A DNA stretch of 64,000 nt from Myotis daubentonii (taxonomy: Eukaryota; Chordata; Mammalia; Chiroptera; Vespertilionidae), in assembly GCF_963259705.1 (NCBI RefSeq), contig NC_081842.1, forward strand, positions 67,282,787-67,346,786, in the 5' to 3' direction. Below, piece after piece: positions 22,701 through 31,323 of the stretch. A model generated the notes under the pieces. It made no database searches, was not told the DNA's origin, and saw only the letters and a list, made by a program, of their open reading frames with translations. Position 1 is the stretch's first letter. Each line of letters starts with the position of its first letter. Made by a program: the position numbers and the translations under genes.

Positions 22701-25356
22701 TTTATATTTTAGAAGGAGGAAAGAGGACAATTGAAATATCTGTTCCAGGAGCAGAAGCCCCAGAAACCTCGAAATGCAGTACTGTCTCTCCTATCAGTGG
22801 AATAAATTCAAGAAGGTAGGGTTACAATGGTAATAGTTACTTTTAAAAAAAACCAAGAATATGGTATCTGTTTTATTCTCTTTGTGAGAAAAGGAAGTGC
22901 ATGATATCTGACTTAGGTTCAGGCAGACTCACCGATGAAAAGAAAATAAAGTAGTCGGTGAGGAGAATTTTGGGGGGAAAGGAGAAGCATGAGGAACAAG
23001 CCTTCAATGAGTAGAAAGCATGGGTTGGCTATTGAGTAACAAAAATGGGATAAGAGCACATATATAGAATGCTTTATGGGTGACAAAATTGGGAGATACT
23101 ATGTGACAGGGTGGGTAAATTAACCACTGGTATTTTCCTCTCATATTAAAATGAAACTGAAGTTCATAGAGCTACCTGTGTGATTTGCCTACATGTGTCA
23201 CGTGTTGATAATGGTGACACTAGGGATGGACCTACCTGGCTTTCTGTCTCCGCTGCATGCCTGCTGTTGCCCTGCATTCTCCAGGTCTTGTTTCTCTTCC
23301 ACTGCCTGGGCCTTCTTCACCCCTGCACACCCTTTTCCCCCTTAAATGTTCTAAACTTGTTAGTGTGATACTGTAATGGTGGATACATGATACTGTACAT
23401 TTGTCAAAACCTATAGAATATATAACACGGTGCATGGGCCCTAACGTAAACAATAGATTTAGTTAATAATAATGTATCAGTGCTACAGTTGTAACAAATG
23501 TACCACACTGGTATGAGGTATTCATAAAAGGGGAAACTGGGAGGAGGGGTTGAGGAATATATTGGAACCCTTGGATCTTTATACTAAGTCTTTCTGTAAA
23601 TCTAAAATAACTCTTAAAAAAGAAAAGCCTATTAATTTTTTAAAAAGACTTAGCTTGGTGAAAATACATTGCAAATAATTTACCTTCTTTGGATCTAAGT
23701 CAGCCATACTTTCTCAAGCTTGTGCCAGTATTGAGAATTGTCAGTCTTACATAATTTTTGAAGATTAATAATGACAGATTACTCTCTCCCTTTTATTCCT
23801 CGCAAATAGATCTTCAGGGGCTACTAGTAATTCTTGTTCTCCATTAAATGCCACCTCAGGAAGTGGGCGATTCACACCTGTTAATCCAAGAGCAAAGGTA
23901 TATGATGAAATGTAATTGTGAAATGTGTACCATATAGGGGCAGGAGGGCAGGGGTGAAAGGTGGCTATTTTTAGTGATTTCCATTTGTGTGTGTGTGTGT
24001 GTGTGTGTTTTTATTAATTTCAGAGAGAGGGAGGGACAGGGAGAGAGATAGAAACATCTATGAGAGAGAAGCACCCCCTACTGGGGATCAAGCCCAAATC
24101 CCAGGCATGTCTCCTGACTGGGAATCGAACCAGTGACCTCCTGGTGCCTGGGGCAACGCTCAACCAGCTTAGCCACAATAGCTGGGCAGTGATTTTCATT
24201 CTTTATTATTATTCATGCTATTCTAAAGATGATATAAAAATGTGAGAAGAAAAGATATATTAATTTACCTTCATTAGAAAAACAAGCCATATACTACTTT
24301 TGTTTTCTAGGATAACTAAGGAATAAGAAAGTTATAGGATTTTAACAATCTTTAAAGACTGGAAATTACTGGCTTTAGGCAGAGCTTCCCAAATAGTGTG
24401 GCAGGCCTTGAAGGTGTGCCTTGAACACCTTGTAGGTATACTGAGATACTAGTGCCCAGTCCTTGCTGTGGCTGGGTGGGGCTTGGGATAGTCACTCCTG
24501 AGGTGGTCACTTTCCATGTCATTTTACCCCAATGCGCCATATCTGAGGTCCCCCAAGGTACAGAGTTATGCACAAAGAGTAAAAAAAAGTCTTACATATT
24601 TTTGATGTGTTCTGATTTACTATAGGATTGTATAGAAACTAAGCATCTTAAAATATATCCAATTTTTTTTGCAAAAGGCATTTCTCTGTGTTGGTAATAC
24701 AGCAAAATATAGTTCGTCTGAGTGTTTGGTCATAGCAAATTGTGAGAATATCTTTCAAATCACAAACATTACATTTGCAAATTTGAGCTAACAGCTCTCT
24801 GATACAGGGGAAAATCTTTGCTGTTCTTATTACCAACTTTAGTAATTAGACCAAATAGTGAATGTTTCAATTAACTGAGTACTTGCAGCCCAAATTAATT
24901 GATAGACTCATATATCTCAATTGTCCAACACTAGATGTGCCCTTTGCTGTTTATTGTATTCTAAAAAAGCTTTAAACTATTTTGTATAATTTGCTCTTAG
25001 TTTCTGGAATTTATTAGAATTGAATTTACAAAATCAAATGACTGTTATTTTTAAAAGTTACACATATGATTTGTATAAATACTGGATTTATCTTAAAAAA
25101 AAATTAGGTCTCCTAAATCAACAAGGATACCAGTTGACCAGGGGATCAGTTATTTATGAGTGTCCGTTGGAAATAAAAATTGCCAGTAGCAATTTACTTT
25201 TCAGTACCACTCAGTGACATAGGGTAACGTTGATTCTGTATACTTGAATGGTCTCCTGTTTCTGATTACTTCCTAAGCCCTTTCTGCATCTTTGTTCAAC
25301 AGATTGAGAAACAGAGTGAAGAAGGCTGGTTTGCTCTCTCCACCCACGTGTCATAA
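3976..25356 (+). CDS. SPICE1: SPICE1, spindle and centriole associated protein 1 (3' eleven coding exons)
   Basis: Coiled-coil protein of centrioles and mitotic spindle. From family knowledge it is needed for centriole duplication and spindle bipolarity and works with CEP120 and CPAP. Visible coding exons are 3976-4118, 4323-4460, 4812-5077, 7043-7174, 12706-12853, 13705-13929, 18104-18594, 20407-20617, 22713-22815, 23810-23897 and 25303-25356. All have AG acceptors and GT donors, and the phases join without a break into 665 codons plus TAA. Recognised segments include [89 protein letters not shown] and the C-terminus [12 protein letters not shown]. The human protein is about 855 residues, so roughly the N-terminal fifth lies left of the window. 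CFAP44 follows in the same orientation. No disabling change is seen. Confidence 0.96.
4323..4460 (+). CDS. SPICE1: SPICE1 exon
   Basis: Acceptor ag at 4321-4322, donor gt at 4461. It encodes [20 protein letters not shown] through [16 protein letters not shown], closely matching the mammalian protein. Phase 1 in, phase 1 out. Confidence 0.94.
4812..5077 (+). CDS. SPICE1: SPICE1 exon
   Basis: Acceptor cag at 4809-4811, donor gtaagc at 5078. It encodes VKRKPE, a Ser-rich linker, then the helical stretch [16 protein letters not shown] and [18 protein letters not shown]. It ends in phase 0. Confidence 0.95.
5078..6040. other. SPICE1 intron without recognised feature
   Basis: Ordinary AT-rich intron between two exons and a Helitron. 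No exon or clear repeat seen. Confidence 0.4.
6041..6573 (-). mobile_element. HeliBat-like Helitron, 3' end degraded
   Basis: GC-rich body ending GAGCAATTTGCATATTAGG ... ATTATATAGGA, the minus-strand 5' end. The other end keeps AAATTTGTGCACAGGTGG but has lost the CTAG. The body resembles the element at 44690-45343 (CTCACCTGCTCCACCATCC). The long frames across it are by-products of GC richness. Confidence 0.8.
7043..7174 (+). CDS. SPICE1: SPICE1 exon, coiled coil
   Basis: Preceded by a T-rich tract and ag at 7041-7042; donor gtactc at 7175. It is exactly 44 codons and continues the coiled coil ([17 protein letters not shown], then [18 protein letters not shown]). Confidence 0.95.
7307..8573 (-). 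mobile_element. HeliBat B unit carrying a 47-bp minisatellite
   Basis: Begins CTAGAGGCCCGGTGCAC with a terminal hairpin and ends TACTATATAGGA. It is expanded to 1.27 kb by a minisatellite. It directly abuts a second Helitron (8574-9286) at a junction that is repeated at 36797, so the two form one composite element. Confidence 0.9.
7480..8530. repeat. 47-bp minisatellite, about 22 copies
   Basis: Imperfect head-to-tail repeat of the type CACACAGAGCAGGGCCGATC-AGGGGGTTGGGGCGCC-GCCCCCTGT. Measured start-to-start spacings are 47, 48, 47 and 47 at 7662, 7709, 7757, 7804 and 7851. Some units are longer. It lies wholly inside the Helitron. Confidence 0.93.
8574..9286 (-). mobile_element. HeliBat A unit of the composite element
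   Basis: Ends on the right with CTTTTATTAGATAGGA, the minus-strand 5' end TCCTATCTAATAAAAG. On the left its usual CTAG has become TAG fused to unit B. The body holds a 79-80-bp repeat (GGTGGGGGTCCCCACTGGGG at 8634, 8713 and 8793) and the same text as 36193-36796. Confidence 0.88.
8632..8870. repeat. 79-80-bp tandem repeat, three copies, inside Helitron A
   Basis: Each copy reads GGGTGGGGGTCCCCACTGGG, GTGCCTGGCC, then GATGATGGCTGTTTGCAGC or a variant. Starts are at 8632, 8711 and 8791. Confidence 0.9.
9287..9929. other. SPICE1 intron without recognised feature
   Basis: AT-rich intron. No exon or repeat family recognised. Confidence 0.35.
9930..10260 (-). mobile_element. Old L1 3' fragment
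   Basis: Contains TTCAGTGGCTTTTAGTATA, CACCCCAAAGAGAAACCC, ATAGAATCATGCAATATGTG and TTTCACTTAGCATAATATTT, the antisense of an L1M 3' region. It is the same family as 2284-2890 and 30245-31110. Confidence 0.8.
10473..10760 (+). mobile_element. HeliBat Helitron, complete
   Basis: 5' TCCTATATAATAAAAGGG, 3' hairpin GCACGAATTTCATGC and GGGCCTCTAG, flanked by A and T. It is inserted into the L2 copy. Confidence 0.94.
11160..11740. other. Unassigned stretch within the L2 region
   Basis: Between two L2 blocks. Not recognised as L2, and no terminal repeats were found. It may be a diverged L2 segment or an old insertion. Confidence 0.3.
12100..12301 (-). mobile_element. Helitron 5'-end fragment with three tandem 60-bp copies
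   Basis: Ends TATTATATAGGA. The block TCAATTAGCATATTC preceded by GCCGCCATCTTTGAGGG-type text occurs at 12148, 12208 and 12269, so the Helitron 5' subterminal segment is triplicated. No 3' CTAG end is present. Confidence 0.8.
12302..12705. other. SPICE1 intron without recognised feature
   Basis: AT-rich intron leading to the exon at 12706. Nothing else seen. Confidence 0.4.
12706..12853 (+). CDS. SPICE1: SPICE1 exon
   Basis: Acceptor gctag at 12701-12705, donor gtgagt at 12854. It encodes [20 protein letters not shown] and then a less conserved linker ([19 protein letters not shown]). It leaves phase 1. The intron before it is 5.5 kb and is filled with Helitrons and L2. Confidence 0.94.
12960..13215 (-). 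mobile_element. MIR SINE
   Basis: Antisense MIR: TATTTATTGGATACCTGTTC, TTTAATCCTCATAATAG, CCCCATTTTTCAGATGAG and CAAAGTCACACA. Confidence 0.8.
13705..13929 (+). CDS. SPICE1: SPICE1 exon
   Basis: Acceptor tcag at 13701-13704, donor gtaagc at 13930. It encodes [13 protein letters not shown], then [19 protein letters not shown] and [20 protein letters not shown], a conserved proline-rich segment. Phase 1 in and out. Confidence 0.95.
14520..15332 (-). pseudogene. RPS3A: Processed RPS3A (eS1) pseudogene
   Basis: Intronless, antisense retrocopy of ribosomal protein S3a mRNA in a SPICE1 intron. Reading down the minus strand it starts in the 5' UTR (CCCTTTTGGCTCTCTGA near 15332) and has lost the start codon and N-terminal codons. 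It then matches [65 protein letters not shown] and the 3' UTR to an AATAAA-like site near 14530. Several frameshifts separate the blocks. An A-run that is about 6-7 bases in the parent is expanded to 23 (T at 14976-14998). Confidence 0.9.
15333..16374. other. SPICE1 intron without recognised feature
   Basis: AT-rich intron after the RPS3A retrocopy. No exon or repeat family recognised. Confidence 0.35.
16375..16600. mobile_element. hAT-Charlie (MER-type) DNA transposon remnant
   Basis: Reads CTCTGTCCAGTAGGACTTTC, TGTTCAGTATGGTAGCTAC, TGAAATGTGGCCAGTG and then the inverted echo CACATGTGGCCAGAGGCTAC. This is typical of old palindromic Charlie-type elements. Confidence 0.65.
16677..16730. repeat. 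(TA)n microsatellite
   Basis: About 26 TA units in a SPICE1 intron. No SINE tail is recognised next to it. Confidence 0.95.
16960..17790 (+). mobile_element. L2 LINE remnant
   Basis: Pyrimidine-rich sense L2 3' region: CTCTCCAGTCTCATCCG, GCTATGCTACAGCTAGCCTG, GAGGCTTTCACATATGTTG and CTTCCTCGGAGATGCCTGTC. Confidence 0.75.
18104..18594 (+). CDS. SPICE1: SPICE1 large exon
   Basis: Acceptor cag at 18101-18103, donor gtgagt at 18595. At 491 bp it is the longest exon here. It encodes [40 protein letters not shown] and [20 protein letters not shown]. It ends in phase 0 after NMSA. Confidence 0.95.
18595..20406. other. SPICE1 intron with faint MIR/MER fragments
   Basis: A diverged MER20-like piece at about 19045-19190 (GATCATCTGGGATCTTGC) and a possible MIR at 19200-19290. 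The remainder, including the G-rich 19370-19700, is unassigned. Confidence 0.35.
20407..20617 (+). CDS. SPICE1: SPICE1 exon
   Basis: Acceptor aaag ending 20406, donor gtagac at 20618. It encodes [39 protein letters not shown] and SPLRAWT, followed by nine codons (DWPQIPDLK and a split Glu/Gly position). I do not recall these nine in the human protein, so they may reflect use of a downstream donor. The frame is preserved either way. Confidence 0.88.
21510..21960 (-). mobile_element. Old L2 and MIR fragments
   Basis: L2-like CACCTACTATGTGCCTGC, GACACTGGGGATACC at 21550-21600, then an antisense MIR-like block to 21960 (AAGTAAACTGAGGTG). Confidence 0.6.
21961..22712. other. SPICE1 intron without recognised feature
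   Basis: AT-rich intron. The short antisense frame at 22291-22503 shows no family resemblance. Confidence 0.35.
22713..22815 (+). CDS. SPICE1: SPICE1 exon
   Basis: Acceptor ttttag ending 22712, donor gtaggg at 22816. It encodes [20 protein letters not shown] and [15 protein letters not shown]. It leaves phase 2, splitting an Arg codon. Confidence 0.93.
23355..23640 (+). mobile_element. L1 3' end
   Basis: TGTGATACTGTAATGGTGG, TACATTTGTCAAAACC, GTAACAAATGTACCAC and an A-rich end. These are recognisable as an old L1M 3' terminus. Confidence 0.8.
23810..23897 (+). CDS. SPICE1: SPICE1 exon
   Basis: Acceptor aatag ending 23809, donor gtatat at 23898. It encodes [20 protein letters not shown] and FTPVNPRAK, a Ser-rich C-terminal linker. 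It ends in phase 0. Confidence 0.93.
24009..24187 (-). mobile_element. Ves SINE next to a (GT)n tract
   Basis: Antisense Ves from TTTTTATTAATTTCAGAG to AGCCACAATAGCTGGGC, with the target duplication AGTGATTYYCATT on both sides. A (TG)n tract at 23986-24008 lies at its tail. Confidence 0.9.
24201..25302. other. SPICE1 last intron without recognised feature
   Basis: No exon or clear repeat seen. The piece at 24270-24350 resembles text at 22050-22130 (CTAGGGTAACCAAGG against CTAGGATAACTAAGG), perhaps the same old repeat. Confidence 0.3.
25303..25356 (+). CDS. SPICE1: SPICE1 terminal coding exon with stop
   Basis: Acceptor caacag ending 25302. It encodes [17 protein letters not shown] followed by TAA at 25354-25356, the conserved SPICE1 C-terminus. 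Possible poly(A) signals AATAAA lie at 25494-25499, 25566-25571 and 26022-26027. Confidence 0.96.
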   Translation: MEKQSEEGWFALSTHVS

Positions 25357-26060
25357 GTGAGGTCAGATTTGACCGGTTGTTTCCAGTGGTATATTCTTGA
25401 GCTTCCGTTCCCCTTTCCCTGCGTTCAAGTTTTTGTCCTTCTTTCAGCTAAAACCTACAGAGACCCTGTGACTTTGTACAAATAGAACAAAGAAATAAAG
25501 CAATTATTTTATTTTTGACCTTTCAAATAGATTTTCAACAACGAACCAACCTGCAACCTCCTGCAAATAAAATGTTGACTATAGGGAAATTAAAGTTTCA
25601 TATGCTAGTAATTTCCTAAGTACTTTAAGGTTTTTCTTTCTACTTCTTTTTTAATCCTCATCTGAGGATATTCTTTCCAGTGATTATTTTTTTAAAAAAG
25701 AGAATGGAAGGGAGACAGTGGAGGGGGAGAGAGAAACAAAATCGCCAGAGAGACAAATGGTTTGGTTGCTTCCCGCTCACGCTCTGACGGAAGGGTGGGG
25801 ATCAAACCTGCAACCAAGATATGTGCCCTTGGCCAGGAATTGAGCTCTTGACCCTTTGGTCTGTGGGCTGATGCTCTAACTTAAGGTTTTTCTTGAGTAA
25901 TATATTATTACATTTATCGTATTTATTCAGGTTTTTTTTAGTGTAGTATATCTTAAATGTTGATCTATTTAATTTTTATTTTTACTTTCTGAAGAACTTA
26001 GTTGCTTTGCATATAACTTACAATAAAATGCCTTTGTGTGATTAAAGTCTGGCTTTCAGG
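25357..26060 (+). other. SPICE1: SPICE1 3' untranslated region (extent inferred)
   Basis: Begins after the SPICE1 stop. AATAAA hexamers at 25494 and 25566 would give a short UTR of 150-230 bases. A third at 26022, followed by a GT-rich stretch, would give a longer one that contains a Ves SINE at 25638-25878. Which site is used cannot be told from sequence alone. Confidence 0.5.
25638..25878 (-). mobile_element. Ves SINE in the SPICE1 3' UTR or just downstream
   Basis: Long-form antisense Ves (AATCCTCATCTGAGGATATT) whose head is cut at GATGCTCTA. The target duplication is ACTTAAGGTTTTTCTT (the left copy has an extra T). Confidence 0.9.
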
Positions 26061-26861
26061 AAAGTTTAACACCCCTTTGGTTTTTTATTTTGGGGAAGTC
26101 TCTGTAGTCTATTACTTTTCCTGCTAAGTGGAATGTGCAGCTTTCAAAAGTAGACATGGGAGTATTTGTTTATATTTGCTTCAGCAGGTAAGAGTGACTC
26201 TATGTATTGTAAAATTCCTATGTAGTCTTTAAATGTGAAAGTGCCATCAATAATGCTAATGTATACAAAATAAATAATGATCATAGAGCTCAAATGTCTA
26301 AATGCAGTAACACTGATTGATTTGTATATTTAGTGTTTGAAACAGAATTGAATATAAAACATTGCTATCAATTTTCCCAGCCCTTAATCTACTAAGCACT
26401 CTGGGTAGGTCTTTCTTCAGGGCACCGGTTTGGCTCTCAGATATTGGTTTCTATTTTAAACTTGGTTTTTGAATTATTCCTTGGCTGTATAACAGGAATT
26501 TTCAACCTAAGTGAGGTGGTTATGGGGTGGGGGAAGCACGTCGAGACTGCGTACTTGGTGAACATTCTCCGGTAAATACCTTCCCTTCTCCTGCATTGCG
26601 GTCACTGTTCTAGGAAGTGTCCTATGCAGCTTTCATTTGGGCTTCATTGTTGTGGTGACCAATAATAATATTATTTTCTTCTGGTATCATTAATTTTATT
26701 TACATTAAGTCATCTGTATTCATTTGCATTACTGCAGATTCTTCTATCCATATTGCACTTTTTGAAACTTAGTACTTAATAAATACTATCCCTGTCTGGG
26801 ATGCAAACCATTTTAGTGTTATTCCTTATATTACTGAAATGCCAAGTTACCTGCTTGGCTT
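26060..26861. other. Intergenic stretch after SPICE1
   Basis: AT-rich with AATAAA at about 26778. It could be an extended 3' UTR. No gene or repeat recognised. Confidence 0.35.
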
Positions 26862-26877
26862 GTGAATGCATTCTTTT

Positions 26878-27125
26878 TTTTTTTTTTTAAATCCTCAATT
26901 GAGGACATTTTTCCATTGCTTTTTAGGGAGAATGGAAGAGAAAGGGAAAGACAGAGAGAAACATCGATGTGAGAGAAATACATTGATTAGTTGCCTCCTG
27001 CACACACCCTGCCTGACTAGGGTTTGGGCTGGGGAGGAGCCTGCAACCGAGGTATGTGTCCTTGACCAGAATTGAATTCAGGACCCTTTGGTCCGCAGGC
27101 CCACTGAGCCCAACTGGCTAGGGCA
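26878..27125 (-). mobile_element. Ves SINE with perfect target duplication
   Basis: Long-form antisense Ves, flanked by perfect 16-base copies of GTGAATGCATTCTTTT at 26862-26877 and 27126-27141. Confidence 0.96.
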
Positions 27126-27500
27126 GTGAATGCATTCTTTTGACATGCATTTTCCTTGTTCTCCAACTAGTTGGCTCTTTATTCTCCCTCTCCCTTTATA
27201 TTCCTATAAACCTCAATAGCCATGATTCTTAACTTTGGGAGCATTTTAAAAAATGCCAAATTGACAACCCCAGGGGCTTGTTGAGGCTTTGGCAGCTATT
27301 TTTAAAGGCTCAAAGTGATTTAATGTGAAGGCAGAGTTGAGAAAGATTGCAAAAAACATTTACCACAGCTCACTGGCAAACTGTGGGACTGGCATTTAAG
27401 TATCCACCTTGTCAATGTTTGTCTTTGATACAAATGTAGATTGAAGAAACTGCAAGAATATTAGATACAGAGAAAAGAGCCTTTTTTTCTTAGACCTAAA

Positions 27501-27668
27501 GCAGTGCTTCTCAACTTTGGCTACCATTAGAATCATCTGGGACCTTCTAAAATTCCTAATGCCCAAGTCTCGATACATATCAAGTAAATTAGAATCTTTG
27601 GGGGCAGGACACAAACATCAGTATTTTTTAAAACCTAAGATGATTCTAGTGTACAGCCAACTTTTGGA
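27501..27668. mobile_element. MER20-like hAT remnant
   Basis: CAGTGCTTCTCAACTTTGGC, ATTAGAATCATCTGGGA and, inverted, AAGATGATTCTAGTG ... CAGCCAACTTTTGG. Old DNA transposon. Confidence 0.75.
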
Positions 27669-27752
27669 AATATCATTACAAATACATTTATTATCCCCTA
27701 ATCTTGAATTGGTGCATGCTTGGTTTAATTTAAAACATATATATATATATAT

Positions 27753-27914
27753 ATTTTGATTTTAGAGAGGAAGGGAGAGGGAGAAAGAGAGAAAAACATC
27801 AATGTTGAGAGATAATCACTGATCAGCTGCCTCCTGATGCCCCCCACTAGGGATTGAGCCTGCATCCCAGTGACCTCCTGGTTCATACGTCAATGCGCAA
27901 GCACTGAGCCATGC
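27753..27914 (-). mobile_element. Ves SINE fragment
   Basis: ATTTTGATTTTAGAGAGG, AACATCAATGTTGAGAG, ACCTCCTGGTTCATACG, ending CACTGAGCCATGC. An AT-dinucleotide tract lies at its tail. Confidence 0.85.
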
Positions 27915-27972
27915 TTAATTAACAGTTCAGTTGCTTAAAAGCCCTCTTTATCAGCTTTCAGAGCCAACTGCA

Positions 27973-28594
27973 TCAGTGGGTCTCAAAGTCTGACCCCCTA
28001 ATCGGCAGCGTCAGCAGCAGCATCACCTGGCTCATTTCTTTTACAGAGTCTTTGAATATCTATTCTGAACTGTCCTTGAATATATATTCTGAAACTAGAG
28101 GCCCGGTTCACGAGATTAGTGCACTCAGAGGAGGAGGGTCCCTCAGCCCGGCCTGTGCCATTTCACAGTCCGGGAGCCCTCAGGGGATGTCTGATTGCCA
28201 GCTTAGACCTGCTTCCCGCGGGGAGCGGACCTAAACTGGCAGCCGGGCATCCTTAGTGCTGCCGCAGAGGCGGGAGAGGCTCCTGCCACCATTGTGCTCT
28301 CCAGCCATGAGCCTGGCTTCTGGCTGAGTGGCGCTCCTCTTGTGGGAGCACACTGACCACCAGGGGGCAGCTCCTGCATTGAGTGTCTGCCCCTTGGTGG
28401 TCAGTGTGCATCATAGCGACTGGTTGTTCTGCCATTTGGTCAATTTGCATATTAGCCTTTTATTATATAGGATACGATGGTACTTGTTAGAAATGGAAAT
28501 TCCTGGGCCCTACTCAGAAACTCTGGTGTCTGTTTTAATAAGCTCTTTCTGTGATTCTGATGCATGCTCACATTTGGAAACCATTGGTCTATAG
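27973..28594. mobile_element. MER20-type hAT split by a HeliBat
   Basis: The left part, 27973-28050 (CATCAGTGGGTCTCAAAG, GCAGCATCACCTGGCTC), continues after the Helitron at 28480-28594 (TTGTTAGAAATGGAAATTCC, AAACTCTGGTGTC, CTGTGATTCTGATGCATGC). Confidence 0.75.
28095..28472 (-). mobile_element. HeliBat Helitron
   Basis: CTAGAGGCCCGGTTCACG to TTATTATATAGGA. It carries the inverted CTCF-like pair at 28357-28370 and 28387-28400. It is inserted into the MER20-type element. Confidence 0.93.
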
Positions 28595-28813
28595 CAGGGG
28601 TGGGCAAACTTTTTGACTCGAGGGCCACAATGGGTTCTTAAACTGGACCGGAGGGCCGGAACAAAAGCATGGATGGAGTGTTTGTGTGAACTAATATAAA
28701 TTCAAAGTAAACATCATTACATAAAAGGGTACAGTCTTTTTTATTTTATTTTTAGTTTTATTCATTTCAAACGGGCCGGATTCGGCCTGCGGGCCGTAGT
28801 TTGCCCACGGCTG
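28595..28813. mobile_element. Non-autonomous hAT element with perfect 8-bp target duplication
   Basis: Termini CAGGGGTGGGCAAACT and AGTTTGCCCACGGCTG. Target duplication GTCTATAG at 28587-28594 and 28814-28821. Internal CGAGGGCCACAATGGG and CGGCCTGCGGGCCGTAG, as in 37264-37469. Confidence 0.95.
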
Positions 28814-29094
28814 GTCTATAGCATTGTGGAGGAGTGAATTCTGCTATATTTGGCTGTCATATACTACATTTATACTTACTTTTAATATTCCAAACTCAGA
28901 TTACTTGTGTTTCTTGTGTTTAGTCTCAAGGTTTTGCATAACATGTGACTTCTTCTCCAATATGCAATAGAAAGCTGCTAAATCCCTTGCCAAACTTTAA
29001 TAATATTTATAGTTCTCCAAATTGTAGCTTGAAGAAAAACTAGATCAATAATTGTTAAATCCACAGTTATAGATAGTAAAGTAACTTGGGTTAG

Positions 29095-29310
29095 CAGAAT
29101 TTAATAATAATTTACTGTTTACTAAGTGCCAGGCACTATTTTAGCCACTTTACATGACTTCATGACACAGATACTGTTATCCTTATTTTGCAGATGAGGT
29201 GCAAGGAGGTGAGTACTCTCTCAAGGTCATCCACTAGGGGGCGGTGGCACTAGAATGGGAACAGAGATAGCCTTTCTCCAAAGCCTGTGCTATGCTGCCA
29301 TCCTACAGTG
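29095..29310 (-). mobile_element. MIR SINE
   Basis: Antisense MIR: TACTAAGTGCCAGGCACTA, CCTTATTTTGCAGATGAGG and CTCAAGGTCATCCAC. Confidence 0.8.
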
Positions 29311-29324
29311 TGTATGGCTTGGAA

Positions 29325-29525
29325 GCATCATAACAATAATAGCTATCTCTTATTGAGCCATTACTGTGTCAGGCACTGTACTAAGCTGCAATATCCCCAT
29401 TATTTCATTTAAATCTCACAGTAAACCTATGGTTAGTTGTTAAATGCCACCCACCCCTCTTTATACATGAAGAAATTGAGCCCTAATGGTAAAATAAATT
29501 GCCCATGTCAGAATGCTTGTAAGAA
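29325..29525 (-). mobile_element. MIR SINE
   Basis: Antisense MIR: TCTTATTGAGCCATTACTG, GTCAGGCACTGTACTAAGC and ATGAAGAAATTGAGCCC. Confidence 0.78.
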
Positions 29526-29584
29526 ATAAAGGATTTGAAGTTCTTATTAAAATAATTATTGGGCTTCTAACTTATAGGGAAGAA

Positions 29585-29750
29585 CTAATATAGCGCAGTG
29601 GTTAAGGATACAAGTATCGCAATAGGAAAGCCTGGATTCAAATGCCATCTCTGCCACTTGAGCTTTCCCTTGGGCAAATTAATCTCATCTTTCCTATTTG
29701 AAGTCAGATAATATATTTTTTTTCCTATAAAGTTGGGAGGATTAAGTGAA
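29585..29750 (+). mobile_element. MIR SINE followed by (AC)n
   Basis: Sense MIR: ATAGCGCAGTGGTTAAGG, AAAGCCTGGATTCAAATG, CTGCCACTTGAGC and CTTGGGCAAATTAATCTC. An (AC)n tract follows at 29755-29793. Confidence 0.85.
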
Positions 29751-29752
29751 AT

Positions 29753-29791
<39 letters not shown>

Positions 29792-29793
29792 AC

Positions 29794-30244
29794 GACCTAA
29801 CTCACAACAAATGTTCAGAAATGATAACTGCTAGGTTGTAGTGTATAAATAAATACACCATTTTCTCCGTTTCTAGATTTTTAAAGACATTTTGTAGTGA
29901 ATTGTTTTTCTCTGATTAGCAACTGGACCCAGCACTTTTAATTTCAGGGTATTTCACCTGAAAAGATGTTTGGAGGTTGGAAGAAAACGCTGAACATGTT
30001 ATTTGAAAATGTAACTAACATGCTCTCTAAAAATAATTTTATCATATGTTCTCTGAATTTTCATACACTCTGGATACACTGCTTAATAATAGCAAGAATA
30101 GGTCTTTTTTTTCTTTTTATACTCAAGAATACTTTCTAAAGAGAACACTTGAATGTTACCAATAAATGCATGGTATAAAGTTTTTGGAAAGTTGTTATGT
30201 AACATTATGGAAACCAATAAACAAAATGAAATACAGCCATGTTT
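29794..30244. other. Intergenic stretch, nothing recognised
   Basis: AT-rich, no gene or repeat family identified. Confidence 0.35.
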
Positions 30245-31110
30245 TTCTTGTCAGTTTTATTGAGAAGTAATTTATATATAGGAAACTACATCATTTAAAG
30301 AGAACAATTCATTGGCTTTTGGTAGTTGTAAAAATACACAAAACTATCACAATTAGGACACATTTCTATCATCTCCAAAAGATTTCATCTCTGCAGTGTA
30401 TCCCTCCCTTTGCTCCAGCCCTAGGCAACCACTGATTTACTTTTGGTCATCACAGATTTGTTTGCATTTTATATAAAGAGAATCATACACTATGCACTAT
30501 TTTGTGTCTGTCTTCTTCCACTATAATTGAAATTCACCCAAGTTGGGTGTATCAGTTTCTTCCTTTTTAAACTTCCGAGTAGCATTCCATTGTATGCTTA
30601 TCCATTCACCTGTCAATGGTCATTTCCAGTTTTTTTGCTCTTGTAAATATAGCTGCTACTCAGGTGGAAGCTTTGTACAGACATAAGTTTTTGTTTATCT
30701 TGGGTAAAGACCTTGGACATGAAATGGCATGGTATATGTTTAACTTTTAAAGAAACTGCCAAACGGTTTTCCAAAGTGTTGTGCCATTTTACCTTCTCAA
30801 CAGCAGTGCATGAGAGTCCTGCTTGCTCCACGTCCTTCTACATTTGGAGCTGGCAGTTTAAAAAATTTCACCCACCCCAGTGAGTGTGGGGGGTGTGGCT
30901 GTGGTGTGCATCTCCCAGAGGTCTCCTGTTAAGCATCTTTCCATGTGTTTACTGATCACTCATATATCTGATGTGAAGCATGCTAAGTCCCTTGCCCATT
31001 AAAAAAAGTTTGGCAGTTTTTTCTTATTGAATTACGAATTATGTTTTCTGGATACAGAGTTCTTTGTCACATATCATTGCCATGTTGTCACCATTTTAAA
31101 ACTTGTGTTG
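30245..31110 (-). mobile_element. Old L1 3' region
   Basis: TCAGTTTTATTGAGAAGTAA, GGCAACCACTGATTTAC, AAAGAGAATCATACAC, GTAGCATTCCATTGTATG and AAACTGCCAAACGGTTTTCC, in the order of an antisense L1M 3' end. Confidence 0.85.
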
Positions 31111-31323
31111 TAATCAATAACATGAGATATTTTAAAATCAGTTCCAGCTCTGGTTGTACCACAAAGCACTTGAAGAGTAAACTGCTCAACTGCCCAGCGT
31201 CCTGCGACCAAGGAGCCCACAACATACAATCTTATGTGCTCTTAAAGGCCAACAGAGATAACATAGTGTAAAATAAGTAGTTAAATAAACCAAACAAAAC
31301 AAGTCTCCAGAAGTACCTTTGCT

